Shown one piece after another: positions 45,175 through 53,425 of a stretch of DNA of 64,000 nucleotides (position 1 is the first letter of the stretch; each line of letters opens with the position of its first letter). The notes below the pieces were generated by a model. That model made no database searches. It saw only the letters and a program-made list of their open reading frames with translations, and had not been told where the DNA came from. The stretch is from SZAS-103 sp043747745 (GTDB lineage: Bacteria; Pseudomonadota; Gammaproteobacteria; Xanthomonadales; Xanthomonadaceae). The DNA is taken from contig JAYTOP010000054.1 of NCBI GenBank assembly GCA_043747745.1, forward strand, positions 1 through 64,000. Direction: 5' to 3'. The position numbers were made by a program, and so were the translations under genes.

Positions 45175-48100
45175 TCAAACTGCTGGCGCACCCGCTGCTT
45201 CGACCTGCTGCATGCGCGTGCGTGCAAGCAGCAGATACGCCACCGGCACTACGAACAGCGTGAGCATGGTGCCGAAGCTCATGCCGCCGACGATCACCCA
45301 GCCGATCTGGTGACGCGCTTCCGCGCCCGCGCCCGAGGCCAGCGCGAGCGGGATCGAACCGAGCACCATCGCGCCGGTCGTCATCAGGATCGGGCGCAGG
45401 CGTAGCGCCGCCGATTGCAGCACCGCATCGCGCTTGCTGCGGCCCTGTTCCTGCAACTGGTTGGCGAACTCGACGATCAGGATGCCGTGCTTGGAAATCA
45501 ATCCGACCAGAGTGATCACGCCAATCTGGGTGTAGATGTTCCAGGAGCCCGTCGTGTTCCACAGATGCATGCCGTTGCCGAGGTTCAACAGCACGAGGCA
45601 CGCGAACGCACCGAACACCGCGAGCGGCACCGACAGCAGGATCACAAACGGGTCCACGAAGCTCTCGAACTGCGCCGCGAGCACTAGATAGATGAACACC
45701 AGCGCCAGGCCCAGCAAGCCGGTCGCGCTGGATCCGGATTCACGCAATTCACGCGACTGTCCATCCAGATCGTATTGCGTTCCCTTGGCGACCTGGTCGA
45801 GCCCCTTCTGCATCCACTCCAACGCCTCGCCCATCGAATAACCCGGCGCGAGTCCGGCGGTGATCGTCGCCGCGCGCAGCTTGTTGAAGTGGTTGAGCTC
45901 CTTGGCCGCGACGGTTTCGGTCACGCTCGCCAGGTTGCCGAGTTGCACCATGCTGCCGTCGCCAGCGCGCACGAAGATGTTGCCAAGATCGCCGGGCGTG
46001 CGGCGCGCGTTGTCCTCGATCTGCACCAGCACGTCGTACTGCTCGGTGCCTTTCTTGAAGCGCGTGACCCGGCGGCCGCCGAGCAGGGTTTCCAACGTGT
46101 GTCCGACCACATCGACGCTGCTGCCGACCGCCGCGACCTTTTCGCGATCGACATTGATCTTCAATTCCGGCTTGTTGAGCTTGAGATCGGAATCGGGATT
46201 GGTGAGTTTTGGATTCTCGGCCATCTTCGTGAGCATTTTGCCGACCAGCGCATTCAAATCCTCCCAGCTACCCGATGTTTCGACCACGAAGCTGACGGGT
46301 TGGCCGAAGCCGTTCTGGCCCAGTGGCGGCGGCGTCACCGGGAATGCCATCAAGCCGGCGATGCCCATGAACTGGGGGAACAGGCCGCCCGCGATTTGTT
46401 GCGCGGTCTGCTGGCGTTGCGACCAGTCCTTGAGCCCGACGAAACCGATCGCCGAGGTCACGTCGCCAAAACCGACGAGCTCGAAATAGCGGTTCTGGTC
46501 GGGCATCTTCGCGAAGATCGCTTCCATCTGCTTCGCGTAGTTGTCGGTGTAGTCGATGGTCGATCCTTCCGGCGCGCTCGCAAAACCGATCACCAGGCCC
46601 TGGTCCTCCTGCGGCGCGAGTTCAGTCGGCAGCAAGCCCTTCAACCCGAAAATCCCGAGCATGATCGCCACCCAGAACACGACAACCACGATCCTCAGTT
46701 TCAACGCGCCGCGCAGTGCAGCGGCATAACCGCGATCAATCCTGCGCAGCACGCGCTCGCCTAATTCGTAGAACCTGCCGTGCTTGTTCTCGTGATGCAA
46801 CAACTTCGACGACATCATCGGCGACAGCGTCAGCGCGGTGAACCCCGACACCAGCACCGCGCCCGCAAGCGTCAGCGCGAATTCGATGAACAACTTGCCG
46901 GTGCGGCCGGTCGAGAACACGAACGGCATGTACACCGCCGACAACGTGAGCGTCATCGCGACGATCGCGAAGCCGATTTCCTTGCTGCCCTTGAGCGCCG
47001 CCGCGAATGGCGGCATGCCTTCCTCGACGTGCCGGAAGATGTTCTCCAGCATCACGATCGCGTCGTCCACGACGAGCCCGATCGCGAGCACCATCGCGAG
47101 CAGCGACAGCGTGTTGATGGTGAACCCGAACAGGTACATCAGCGCGAATGCGCCGATCAGCGAGACCGGGATCGTGACGATCGGAATCAACACCGCGCGC
47201 CAGCTGCGCAGGAACAGGAAGATCACCAGCACCACCAGCAGCACGGCTTCGCCGACGGTCTTGTAGACCTCATCAATGGATTTCTGGATGAACACGGTCG
47301 AGTCGTAGGCGATCTCGACCTTCATCCCGGCCGGCAAGGTGCGGGTGATTTCCGGCAGCATCGTGTTGAGTGCGCGCGAGATATCCAGCGGATTGGCGAC
47401 GGCCTGCTTGACGATGCCGAGCGGCACCGCGTTCTTGCCGTTGTAGCGCGCACGGAAGCGGCCCGAATCCGCACCGACCTCCACGCGCGCGACATCGCCG
47501 AGCCGCACCGGGTAGCCGTTCGAGGTTTTCAGGATGATCGCAGCGAACTGCTCGGGGGTCTTGAGGTCGGTCTCCGACAGCACGGTGAACTCGCGCTGCT
47601 GGCTCTCGACGCGACCGGCCGGAATCTCGACGTTCTGCGCGCGCAGGGCGACTTCGACATCGTTGGTGGTGAGGCCGACGCTGGCGAGTTTTTCCGGATC
47701 GAGCCAGACGCGCATCGCGTAGCGGTTGCCGTACACCTGCGCCTGGGCGACGCCCGGGATCGTCTGCACGCGATCCTTGACCAGCCGCGTCGCCACATCG
47801 GCGATGTCGGTCAGCGATGCGCGATCGGACGAGAACGCGAGGTAGATGATCGCCTGCGCATCGGCTTCCTGCTTCTGCACGATCGGTTCCTGCGCGGTCA
47901 GCGGCAGCGTGCCGCGCGCCTGCGCGACGCGATCGCGCACGTCGGAGGCGGCCGCATCGGCATTGCGGTCGAGCCGGAAGCGCACCGTGACTTGGCTCGA
48001 CTCGGCGCGGCTGACCGACTGGATGTAGTCGATGCCCTCGATGCCGGACAACGCGTCTTCGATGGGCTTGGTGATCTGCGACTCGATCACTTGCGCGTTC

Positions 48101-48261
48101 GCGCCCGGATAGGTCGTGGCGACGGTGACCACGGGCACGTCCACGTTCGGAATCAACCGCACCGCGAGGCGCTCGTAGCAGATCAACCCGACCAGCAACA
48201 CCACCAGGTTCAGCACCGTGGCCAGCACCGGCCGGCGGATCGAGATGTCGGAAAGAATCAT
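45175..48261 (-). CDS. RND multidrug efflux permease (AcrB/MexF-like)
   Basis: Inner-membrane proton-driven efflux pump subunit of 1,028 residues, full length. It begins with the amphipathic ISIRRPVLATVLNLVVLLVG helix, has two large periplasmic loops and twelve predicted membrane segments. The proton-relay aspartates are in GLVVDDAIVMLENIFRHVEEG (helix 4). The porter region contains GRVESQQREFTVL and the second half GPQ-less LNHFNKLRAATI strand, as in the OqxB/MdtB-like HAE1 group. It follows its adaptor gene by 57 bases on the same strand; no outer-membrane TolC-type gene is adjacent, so it would use an unlinked one. Confidence 0.93.
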   Translation of the reverse strand: MILSDISIRRPVLATVLNLVVLLVGLICYERLAVRLIPNVDVPVVTVATTYPGANAQVIESQITKPIEDALSGIEGIDYIQSVSRAESSQVTVRFRLDRNADAAASDVRDRVAQARGTLPLTAQEPIVQKQEADAQAIIYLAFSSDRASLTDIADVATRLVKDRVQTIPGVAQAQVYGNRYAMRVWLDPEKLASVGLTTNDVEVALRAQNVEIPAGRVESQQREFTVLSETDLKTPEQFAAIILKTSNGYPVRLGDVARVEVGADSGRFRARYNGKNAVPLGIVKQAVANPLDISRALNTMLPEITRTLPAGMKVEIAYDSTVFIQKSIDEVYKTVGEAVLLVVLVIFLFLRSWRAVLIPIVTIPVSLIGAFALMYLFGFTINTLSLLAMVLAIGLVVDDAIVMLENIFRHVEEGMPPFAAALKGSKEIGFAIVAMTLTLSAVYMPFVFSTGRTGKLFIEFALTLAGAVLVSGFTALTLSPMMSSKLLHHENKHGRFYELGERVLRRIDRGYAAALRGALKLRIVVVVFWVAIMLGIFGLKGLLPTELAPQEDQGLVIGFASAPEGSTIDYTDNYAKQMEAIFAKMPDQNRYFELVGFGDVTSAIGFVGLKDWSQRQQTAQQIAGGLFPQFMGIAGLMAFPVTPPPLGQNGFGQPVSFVVETSGSWEDLNALVGKMLTKMAENPKLTNPDSDLKLNKPELKINVDREKVAAVGSSVDVVGHTLETLLGGRRVTRFKKGTEQYDVLVQIEDNARRTPGDLGNIFVRAGDGSMVQLGNLASVTETVAAKELNHFNKLRAATITAGLAPGYSMGEALEWMQKGLDQVAKGTQYDLDGQSRELRESGSSATGLLGLALVFIYLVLAAQFESFVDPFVILLSVPLAVFGAFACLVLLNLGNGMHLWNTTGSWNIYTQIGVITLVGLISKHGILIVEFANQLQEQGRSKRDAVLQSAALRLRPILMTTGAMVLGSIPLALASGAGAEARHQIGWVIVGGMSFGTMLTLFVVPVAYLLLARTRMQQVEAAGAPAV

Positions 48262-48318
48262 GCGGATGTTTTTCCGGATCGGTCAGCGGGTCGGTTCGAG
48301 GCAGCGGATCGGGTCGGC

Positions 48319-49488
48319 TCAGCCGCCGCTGCCGGAAGCTGGCGCTGCGGGCTTGGTGTCGGGTTTGGTAACAGGCGCGGAGACCTTGCCGGGTGCTGGT
48401 GGCATGCTGTCGGCAGCACCCGGTGATGGCAACGGTGCCACGCCCATCCCATCGTGCAACTTCATCTGCCCGGCGGTGACGACCTCGTCGCCTTCCTTGA
48501 GGCCGTCCACGACCTGCACCATGCCCGGCTGGCGCATGCCGAGGGTGACCGGCACGAGCTTCGCCTTGCCGTTGTCGACGCGGAACACCTTCTTCTGATC
48601 GCCATCGGGCCAGATCGCCTGTTCCGGGATCATCAGCGCAGCCGGATTGGTTCCGTACACGATACGCAACCGTGCGAACATGCCCGGCCGCAGGGTCATG
48701 CCAAGGTTCGGGACGCGGGCGCGCAGCAGCGCGCTGCGTCCGGCGGCATCGATGACCGGATCGATCGCGAGGACGTTGCCGTCGAAGGTCTTGCCCGGAT
48801 AGGCATCCACTTCGAGCTTGACGCTTTGTCCGACCACGACCCGCGACAATTGCTGCTCGGGAATCCGGAAATCCACCTGCAGCGGATCGAGCTTCACCAG
48901 ATCGACCAGCGCCTGGCCGACCGTGATGTAGTCGCCGACGCTGACCTGGCGCAAGCCAACCGTGCCCGCGAATGGCGCGCGGATCGCGGTCTTGTCGAGC
49001 ATGGTGCGTGCGGTCGCGGCACGCGCCTGATCGACTCCCAAAGCGGCCTTCGCGGTATCCAGGTCCGCGTGCGCGATCAGCTGCTTGCTGGCCAGCCCGT
49101 TCGCACGATCGAACGCACGATGGCTGTTGTCGAGGTTCGCGTTCGCCTCGTTGAGTGCGGCCTGCGCGAGCGCCGGATCGAGCGAGAACAACGCCGCGCC
49201 GCCATCCACATGCTGGCCTTCCTGGAAATGGATGGTCACGATCTTGCCGGCGACTTCCGGGCGCACCGTCACCGACGCATCCGCGCGCAGGCTGCCGACG
49301 GTTGCGAATCCGGACGGCATCGACACCACCGTGACCTTCGCGGTTTCCACCGGCAGCTTAATCTCGCCGCCACCTGGGCCACCTGGGCCACCGGGACCGC
49401 CGGGGCCGCCCTGCCCGCCACCCTTGCAGGCGACCACGCCGCCGAGGACGAACAGGACCATCAGTGGAAGAGTGGCGATACCGCGCAT
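48319..49488 (-). CDS. RND efflux periplasmic adaptor lipoprotein
   Basis: Membrane-fusion protein of 389 residues from ATG 49488. The signal peptide ends in a lipobox (LGGVVAC), so it is anchored by a lipid. Directly after the Cys stands a glycine/proline collagen-like stretch (GGGQGGPGGPGGPGGPGGG) made by a short tandem nucleotide repeat. Beyond it are the biotinyl-lipoyl half motifs (IVTIHFQEGQHVDGGAALFS and FAGTVGLRQVSVGDYITVGQ), the coiled-coil hairpin between them, and the beta-barrel (VDFRIPEQQLSRVVVGQSV). It is the first gene of the pump operon. Its C-terminus is rich in Pro, Ala and Ser. Confidence 0.92.
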   Translation of the reverse strand: MRGIATLPLMVLFVLGGVVACKGGGQGGPGGPGGPGGPGGGEIKLPVETAKVTVVSMPSGFATVGSLRADASVTVRPEVAGKIVTIHFQEGQHVDGGAALFSLDPALAQAALNEANANLDNSHRAFDRANGLASKQLIAHADLDTAKAALGVDQARAATARTMLDKTAIRAPFAGTVGLRQVSVGDYITVGQALVDLVKLDPLQVDFRIPEQQLSRVVVGQSVKLEVDAYPGKTFDGNVLAIDPVIDAAGRSALLRARVPNLGMTLRPGMFARLRIVYGTNPAALMIPEQAIWPDGDQKKVFRVDNGKAKLVPVTLGMRQPGMVQVVDGLKEGDEVVTAGQMKLHDGMGVAPLPSPGAADSMPPAPGKVSAPVTKPDTKPAAPASGSGG

Positions 49489-49604
49489 GGTGCGACCTCG
49501 ATCGTGCAATCGGCTGCTCTGCGTGAAGTGCTGGTGGGCACGACGCAGGACGCCGATATATTGCGATTGCTGTACTGACAAGTCTAGCTTATCCGTTCAG
49601 TCCA

Positions 49605-50303
49605 TCACCCATGTCGGAAGTCAGCCACGCATGCAGCCGCATCGGCCAGCGTGCAATACAGCATTGCATCGATCGCACCCAAGCGGTGCTGCAACAGACC
49701 CAGCCGCGGCGCATCGATGACACGGTCGAGGATCGCGACGGTCTCCTCACTGCGCCGGAAGTCCGCATCCACCGCGCTGCCGATCCAGCCCAGCAGGTGC
49801 AGTCCGTCTGCGCGGATCGCGCGTGCGCTCAGTCGTGCGTGGTTGATGCAGCCCAAACGCAGTCCAACCACCAGCAGGACCGGAATCCCGAACGCACGCG
49901 CGAGCTCGCATTGATCGAGCTGCGCCGACAAGGGCGCGGCCCAGCCGCCGACGCCCTCGACCACCACGATGTCGGCCTGCGCGGACAAGGCATCGAATGC
50001 AACGCGAAGCGGGGCAAGTTCGACAGTGACGCCGACATCGGCCGCCGCGAGTTCCGGCGCAGTCGGATCGGGAAAGGCGTACGGATTGACCAGCGCGTAG
50101 TCGGCTTGCGGATCGCTGGCCGCGAGCAACTGCAGCGCATCGTCGTTGCGCCAGCCATCCGGCGTGCGTTCGCAACCGCTCGCGACCGGCTTCATGCCGG
50201 CTGCGCGCAGCCCGCGGCCACGCAACGCATGCAACAGCGCGCAACTCACGGTGGTCTTGCCGATGCCGGTGTCGGTGCCGGTGATGAAGATGCCGCGCGT
50301 CAT
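49605..50303 (-). CDS. bioD: Dethiobiotin synthetase
   Basis: ATP-dependent carboxylase closing the ureido ring of dethiobiotin from DAPA and CO2, the penultimate step in biotin synthesis; cytoplasmic. It has 232 residues. The P-loop is FITGTDTGIGKTTVSCALL, the DAPA/phosphate region KPVASGCE, and the second motif VVEGVGGWAAPLS. The start chosen is the ATG overlapping the stop of the upstream TMEM175-like gene (ATGA). A longer open frame 5' would lie within that gene. Other bio genes are not in the window. Confidence 0.93.
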   Translation of the reverse strand: MTRGIFITGTDTGIGKTTVSCALLHALRGRGLRAAGMKPVASGCERTPDGWRNDDALQLLAASDPQADYALVNPYAFPDPTAPELAAADVGVTVELAPLRVAFDALSAQADIVVVEGVGGWAAPLSAQLDQCELARAFGIPVLLVVGLRLGCINHARLSARAIRADGLHLLGWIGSAVDADFRRSEETVAILDRVIDAPRLGLLQHRLGAIDAMLYCTLADAAACVADFRHG

Positions 50304-51046
50304 CTTGCGTGCCGCACGCGTGCAGCGCTCCAGCGCCGCAGTGGCGCGACCAGGTTCAGCGAAAAATAGATGAAGCCGGGAAATCCCAGCCACCAACCAC
50401 TGCTCGCGCGGGCAGGAATCAACCGAGCGGAGAGAATCGACAGCGCAGCGACGACCGGAAACATCGCCCAGATGCGCATGCTCAACAGCGTCGCCGCGCG
50501 TTCGCTATCGTTCAAGCCGAGCGCATCGCGCAGCTGCCAGGCATGGCGATAAAGCAGCCAGAGCACGATCCCGAGCGAGCCGAACGCCACCCCAAAGGTG
50601 ATGAACAGGATTGGCACTTCGGAAAGGCTGGAGATCGAGAAATTGGACGGCAGCCAGTCTCCGGTCATCGCCGAGAAAAGGGTCGCGAACACCATCCGCA
50701 CCGGATAGACGAAGATCAGCACCAGAAAGACCAGCAGCAACGACAAGCGCCGGCTGACCGCATCATCAAGCCCGTAACGACGGCTCCATTCGGTGTGCCC
50801 GGCCCAGAATTTCAGCACCAGCATGAAGCTCGCCGCGTAGGCGGGCACGCCGCGCATTGCGCGTTCGAGCTCAGCGACGCTGGTCGGGATGTGATCGCCG
50901 CCGATCGCGAGCAGGGTCAGCGCGAACGCGAATGCAGCATCCACGAAAGCCTCGATGCGCGTGGTCTTGTCGCCGCGCTCGGGCGGATTGGGCGCAGCCG
51001 GAGCAGGCGCAGTCATGGCGTGCTGGCTGGCGGTGGGCTCGGTCAT
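50300..51046 (-). CDS. TMEM175/DUF1211-like membrane protein
   Basis: Integral membrane protein of 248 residues from ATG 51046 (MTEPTASQ). The first helix, IEAFVDAAFAFALTLLAIGG, is a variant of the FSDAVFAIAITLL filter helix of TMEM175/DUF1211 potassium channels, with FVDAAFAFA in place of the usual motif, so channel function is uncertain. About six hydrophobic helices follow (LLLVFLVLIFVYPVRMVFA, ITFGVAFGSLGIVLWLLY). The C-terminus is basic. It is coupled to bioD by a four-base overlap; a functional link is not evident. Confidence 0.8.
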   Translation of the reverse strand: MTEPTASQHAMTAPAPAAPNPPERGDKTTRIEAFVDAAFAFALTLLAIGGDHIPTSVAELERAMRGVPAYAASFMLVLKFWAGHTEWSRRYGLDDAVSRRLSLLLVFLVLIFVYPVRMVFATLFSAMTGDWLPSNFSISSLSEVPILFITFGVAFGSLGIVLWLLYRHAWQLRDALGLNDSERAATLLSMRIWAMFPVVAALSILSARLIPARASSGWWLGFPGFIYFSLNLVAPLRRWSAARVRHAR

Positions 51047-51101
51047 GCGGATGGTTCCTCGATGCGGCGCTGCTAGACTAGCTGCTTGCGGAGCGCCTAC
51101 G

Positions 51102-51614
51102 ATGTTCGACACAGATCAGCTTACCGGAAGCAAGCCCGAGCAATACGCGCAGTTGCAGCAGATGGCGCGTGGGCTGCTGTCGGGCGAACGCGACCACATC
51201 GCGAACGCGGCGAACCTGTCGGCGCTGGTGTATCACGCGCTGCCGTCGTTGAACTGGGTCGGATTCTATTTCTTCGACGGCAACGAACTCGTGGTCGGGC
51301 CGTTCCAGGGCAAGCCTGCGTGCGTGCGCATCGCGCTAGGTCGCGGGGTCTGCGGCACTGCCGCTGTCACCCGACAGACTCAGCGCATCGCGGATGTCGA
51401 TGCGTTCCCCGGACACATTCCCTGCGACGGCGCATCGCGTTCGGAACTCGTGGTGCCGCTGTTCGCTACTGGCAAAAGCGGCGGCGACGCATCGATCGAC
51501 GCTGATCTGATTGGTGTCCTGGATCTGGATAGCCCTGAAACCGATCGCTTCGATGCAGACGACCAACGCGGCCTCGAAGAGATCGCACGCATCTGGCTGG
51601 AGGCATGCGCATGA
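51102..51614 (+). CDS. msrC: Free methionine-(R)-sulfoxide reductase (GAF domain)
   Basis: GAF-fold reductase of 170 residues that repairs free Met-R-sulfoxide using thioredoxin. The three conserved cysteines of fRMsr are present: two in GKPACVRIALGRGVCGTAA and one in FPGHIPCDGASRSELVVPL. The length and the NWVGFYFFDGNELVVGPFQG segment are those of E. coli YebR/MsrC. It starts at ATG 51102, divergent from the TMEM175-like gene, and is overlapped by the TfoX-domain gene (ATGA). Confidence 0.92.
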   Translation: MFDTDQLTGSKPEQYAQLQQMARGLLSGERDHIANAANLSALVYHALPSLNWVGFYFFDGNELVVGPFQGKPACVRIALGRGVCGTAAVTRQTQRIADVDAFPGHIPCDGASRSELVVPLFATGKSGGDASIDADLIGVLDLDSPETDRFDADDQRGLEEIARIWLEACA

Positions 51615-51988
51615 GCGAACCCGAGAAGCTGATCAACATCGGCCCGAAGTCCTCGGCGTGGCTGCGCCAGGTCGGCATCCGCAGCCGCGAACAACTCGTC
51701 ACGGCGGGCGCGATCGGCGCGTTCATCAAGATCAAGCGCGCGGGATTCCGACCGAGCCTGAACCTGTTGTACGCACTTGAAGGCGCAATCCGCGAATGCC
51801 ACTGGCGCGACCTGCCGGAAGGCCGTCGCGGCGAATTGCTGCTGGAGGCCGAAGCCGCAAGTGTTGGTCTCCCACCGGCACGCGGCAAGGCGATGCCGCC
51901 AGCCGAACCGGTGCGCATGGTCTATTCCGACGAAGACCCGCGCTTGAACAACGAGCCAACCTACGACGCGCATCGCGACGAAGATTGA
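51611..51988 (+). CDS. TfoX C-terminal domain protein
   Basis: Protein of 125 residues. Residues about 1-75 are the TfoX/Sxy C-terminal helix-hairpin-helix-like domain: LINIGPKSSAWLRQVGIRSRE, then FRPSLNLLYALEGAIRECHW. The N-terminal catalytic-like half of full TfoX/Sxy is absent. The remainder is acidic and possibly disordered (RMVYSDEDPRLNNEP). The start is the ATG at 51611 overlapping the msrC stop; an ATG six bases upstream is possible. Full Sxy promotes competence-gene expression with CRP; whether this single domain does so is unknown. Confidence 0.82.
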   Translation: MSEPEKLINIGPKSSAWLRQVGIRSREQLVTAGAIGAFIKIKRAGFRPSLNLLYALEGAIRECHWRDLPEGRRGELLLEAEAASVGLPPARGKAMPPAEPVRMVYSDEDPRLNNEPTYDAHRDED

Positions 51989-52000
51989 TACTCTGAAGTC

Positions 52001-52103
52001 CTCTCCCCACGGGAGAGGGTTGGGTGACGGGCGAAGGGGCTGCAGCGGTTCGGCAAGCCCAACCCTCACCTGCCCTTTGGGCATCCTCTCCCGATGGGAG
52101 AGG
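52001..52103. repeat. Paired CTCTCCC/GGGAGAG palindromic element
   Basis: Two small hairpins, CTCTCCC (52001-52007)/GGGAGAG (52011-52017) and CCTCTCCC (52085-52092)/GGGAGAGG (52096-52103), are themselves in inverted orientation, with GGGTTGGGTGA and CCCAACCCTCACC between them. The element can fold into one long stem-loop between convergent genes and may serve as terminator. The same motif recurs at 58.9 kb. Confidence 0.85.
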
Positions 52104-52135
52104 AGTTCAAGCATCTAGACCGGACGCATCAGCAC

Positions 52136-52723
52136 CTAGCCCGGACGCACCAGCGCGTAATCGCGCGCGGATTCATTCCACTCGGGTGCATTCGCTATGG
52201 TCGGCAGCACATCCGCCACGCTGTCGGCCACGCTCCACATGCCGCCGTGGCCCGGATTCATGAAGCGTTCCTCGATCACCTGCCGCTGCATGAACTCTGC
52301 CCATGGCGTCCAGTAACCGCGCGTGTTCAGCAGCACGATGGGCTTGTGATAAATGCCGAGCCGCTTGAGCGTGATCGCCTCGAACAATTCCTCCAGCGTG
52401 CCGCAGCCACCCGGCAACGCGAGCACCGCGTCGCTACCGGTCAGCAGCTGGTGCTTGCGCTCGCGCATGTCCTCGACGAGCTTCAACGCCGACAGATGTT
52501 GATGCGACCATTCCAGTTCAACCATGAAGCGCGGGATGATCCCGATCACCTCGCCACCCGCACCCAGCGCGCCATCGGCCAGCGCACCCATCGACCCGAC
52601 TGCACCTCCGCCATACACCAGCGTGTGTCCTGCAAGCGCGAGCGTCTGCCCGAGCAGGCGCGCATCGGCGTGGTACTGCGGATCGCAATGCTGGCTGGAG
52701 GCGGCGTAGATGCAGATGCGCAT
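52136..52723 (-). CDS. LOG family nucleotide 5'-monophosphate phosphoribohydrolase
   Basis: Rossmann-fold protein of 195 residues (TIGR00730 group). The nucleotide-binding and catalytic motif PGGCGTLEELFEA and the upstream GGGAVGSMGALADGAL are intact, as is the Arg/Lys segment RERKHQL. Family members cleave the glycosidic bond of AMP or cytokinin nucleotides; in bacteria they act mostly in nucleotide salvage. It lies 27 bases after a small secreted-protein gene that itself overlaps glmS. Confidence 0.9.
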   Translation of the reverse strand: MRICIYAASSQHCDPQYHADARLLGQTLALAGHTLVYGGGAVGSMGALADGALGAGGEVIGIIPRFMVELEWSHQHLSALKLVEDMRERKHQLLTGSDAVLALPGGCGTLEELFEAITLKRLGIYHKPIVLLNTRGYWTPWAEFMQRQVIEERFMNPGHGGMWSVADSVADVLPTIANAPEWNESARDYALVRPG

Positions 52724-52750
52724 GGGATCAGGAAAACGAGGGGACGCGTT

Positions 52751-53425
52751 TCATTTCGTCGGCTTCTCCAAGCAGGGCCGGATGGGAATGAGTCCACAGG
52801 TTCCTTCCAGCCAGTACGACACGAAGTCGGTGCCGCCCTGTTCGTTTCCATGGGGATAGTCGAGAGCGAGGACTCCATGTTCCAAGTTGTAAAAGAATGT
52901 CGCCACCGGATGCATCAAATCCACCTGACCCGATTTGTAGACCCATACCAAGATCGCGTCACTTTCCGTGCCGAAAAATCGCACGGGTTCCCGGACGACA
53001 GGAATGTTGTTCGGAATACGACCACGTGGTTCCACGCGATAGTCGAAATCGCCGTCGGACCAGCGCAACTGCTCCATGGCTTGCCGGTTCCGGGTCGCTT
53101 TCATTGCTTGTACCGTCGCGGATATGCGTCGCCGCAGGTCACGCGGAACCATCAAATGCAATGGATGGCCGCCGCCAGCGAGATCAATGCAGACGAAGTC
53201 CGGACCGGACGTGCACGTGTCGTCGCTTCCGAGCATGGAATCGTCGCCGCCAACATAGGTCACCATACGGCCGTCCGACTTGCTCTGTTGTTCCACACGA
53301 AAGTCATCGCCGTTGGCCGACATATATCGAACGGTCGGCGAAGGTGCAGTCGCCAGTACGTTTGTCGTGACGCCCAGAAGCGCGAGCGATACAACTGCTT
53401 CCAGGCTCCAACGTCGGGCCTTCAT
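52751..53425 (-). CDS. Secreted protein of unknown function
   Basis: Protein of 224 residues from ATG 53425, overlapping the glmS stop by four bases. It has a signal peptide (SLEAVVSLALLGVTTNVLATA). The mature part has paired cysteines (DDTCTSGPDFVC and GTCGLIPIRPC) that suggest disulfides, consistent with export to the periplasm or beyond. No family is recognised. Translational coupling to glmS hints at an envelope role but nothing firmer. Confidence 0.72.
   Translation of the reverse strand: MKARRWSLEAVVSLALLGVTTNVLATAPSPTVRYMSANGDDFRVEQQSKSDGRMVTYVGGDDSMLGSDDTCTSGPDFVCIDLAGGGHPLHLMVPRDLRRRISATVQAMKATRNRQAMEQLRWSDGDFDYRVEPRGRIPNNIPVVREPVRFFGTESDAILVWVYKSGQVDLMHPVATFFYNLEHGVLALDYPHGNEQGGTDFVSYWLEGTCGLIPIRPCLEKPTK

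Noticed and set aside
46780..48426. 548-codon open frame antisense to the RND permease
   Set aside because: Composition is rich in His, Arg and Asp, as expected for a shadow frame, and the opposite strand encodes a canonical RND pump.
51992..52110. Small transposable element with coding capacity
   Set aside because: The sequence is a paired palindromic repeat only, without an open frame or target-site duplication that I can see.
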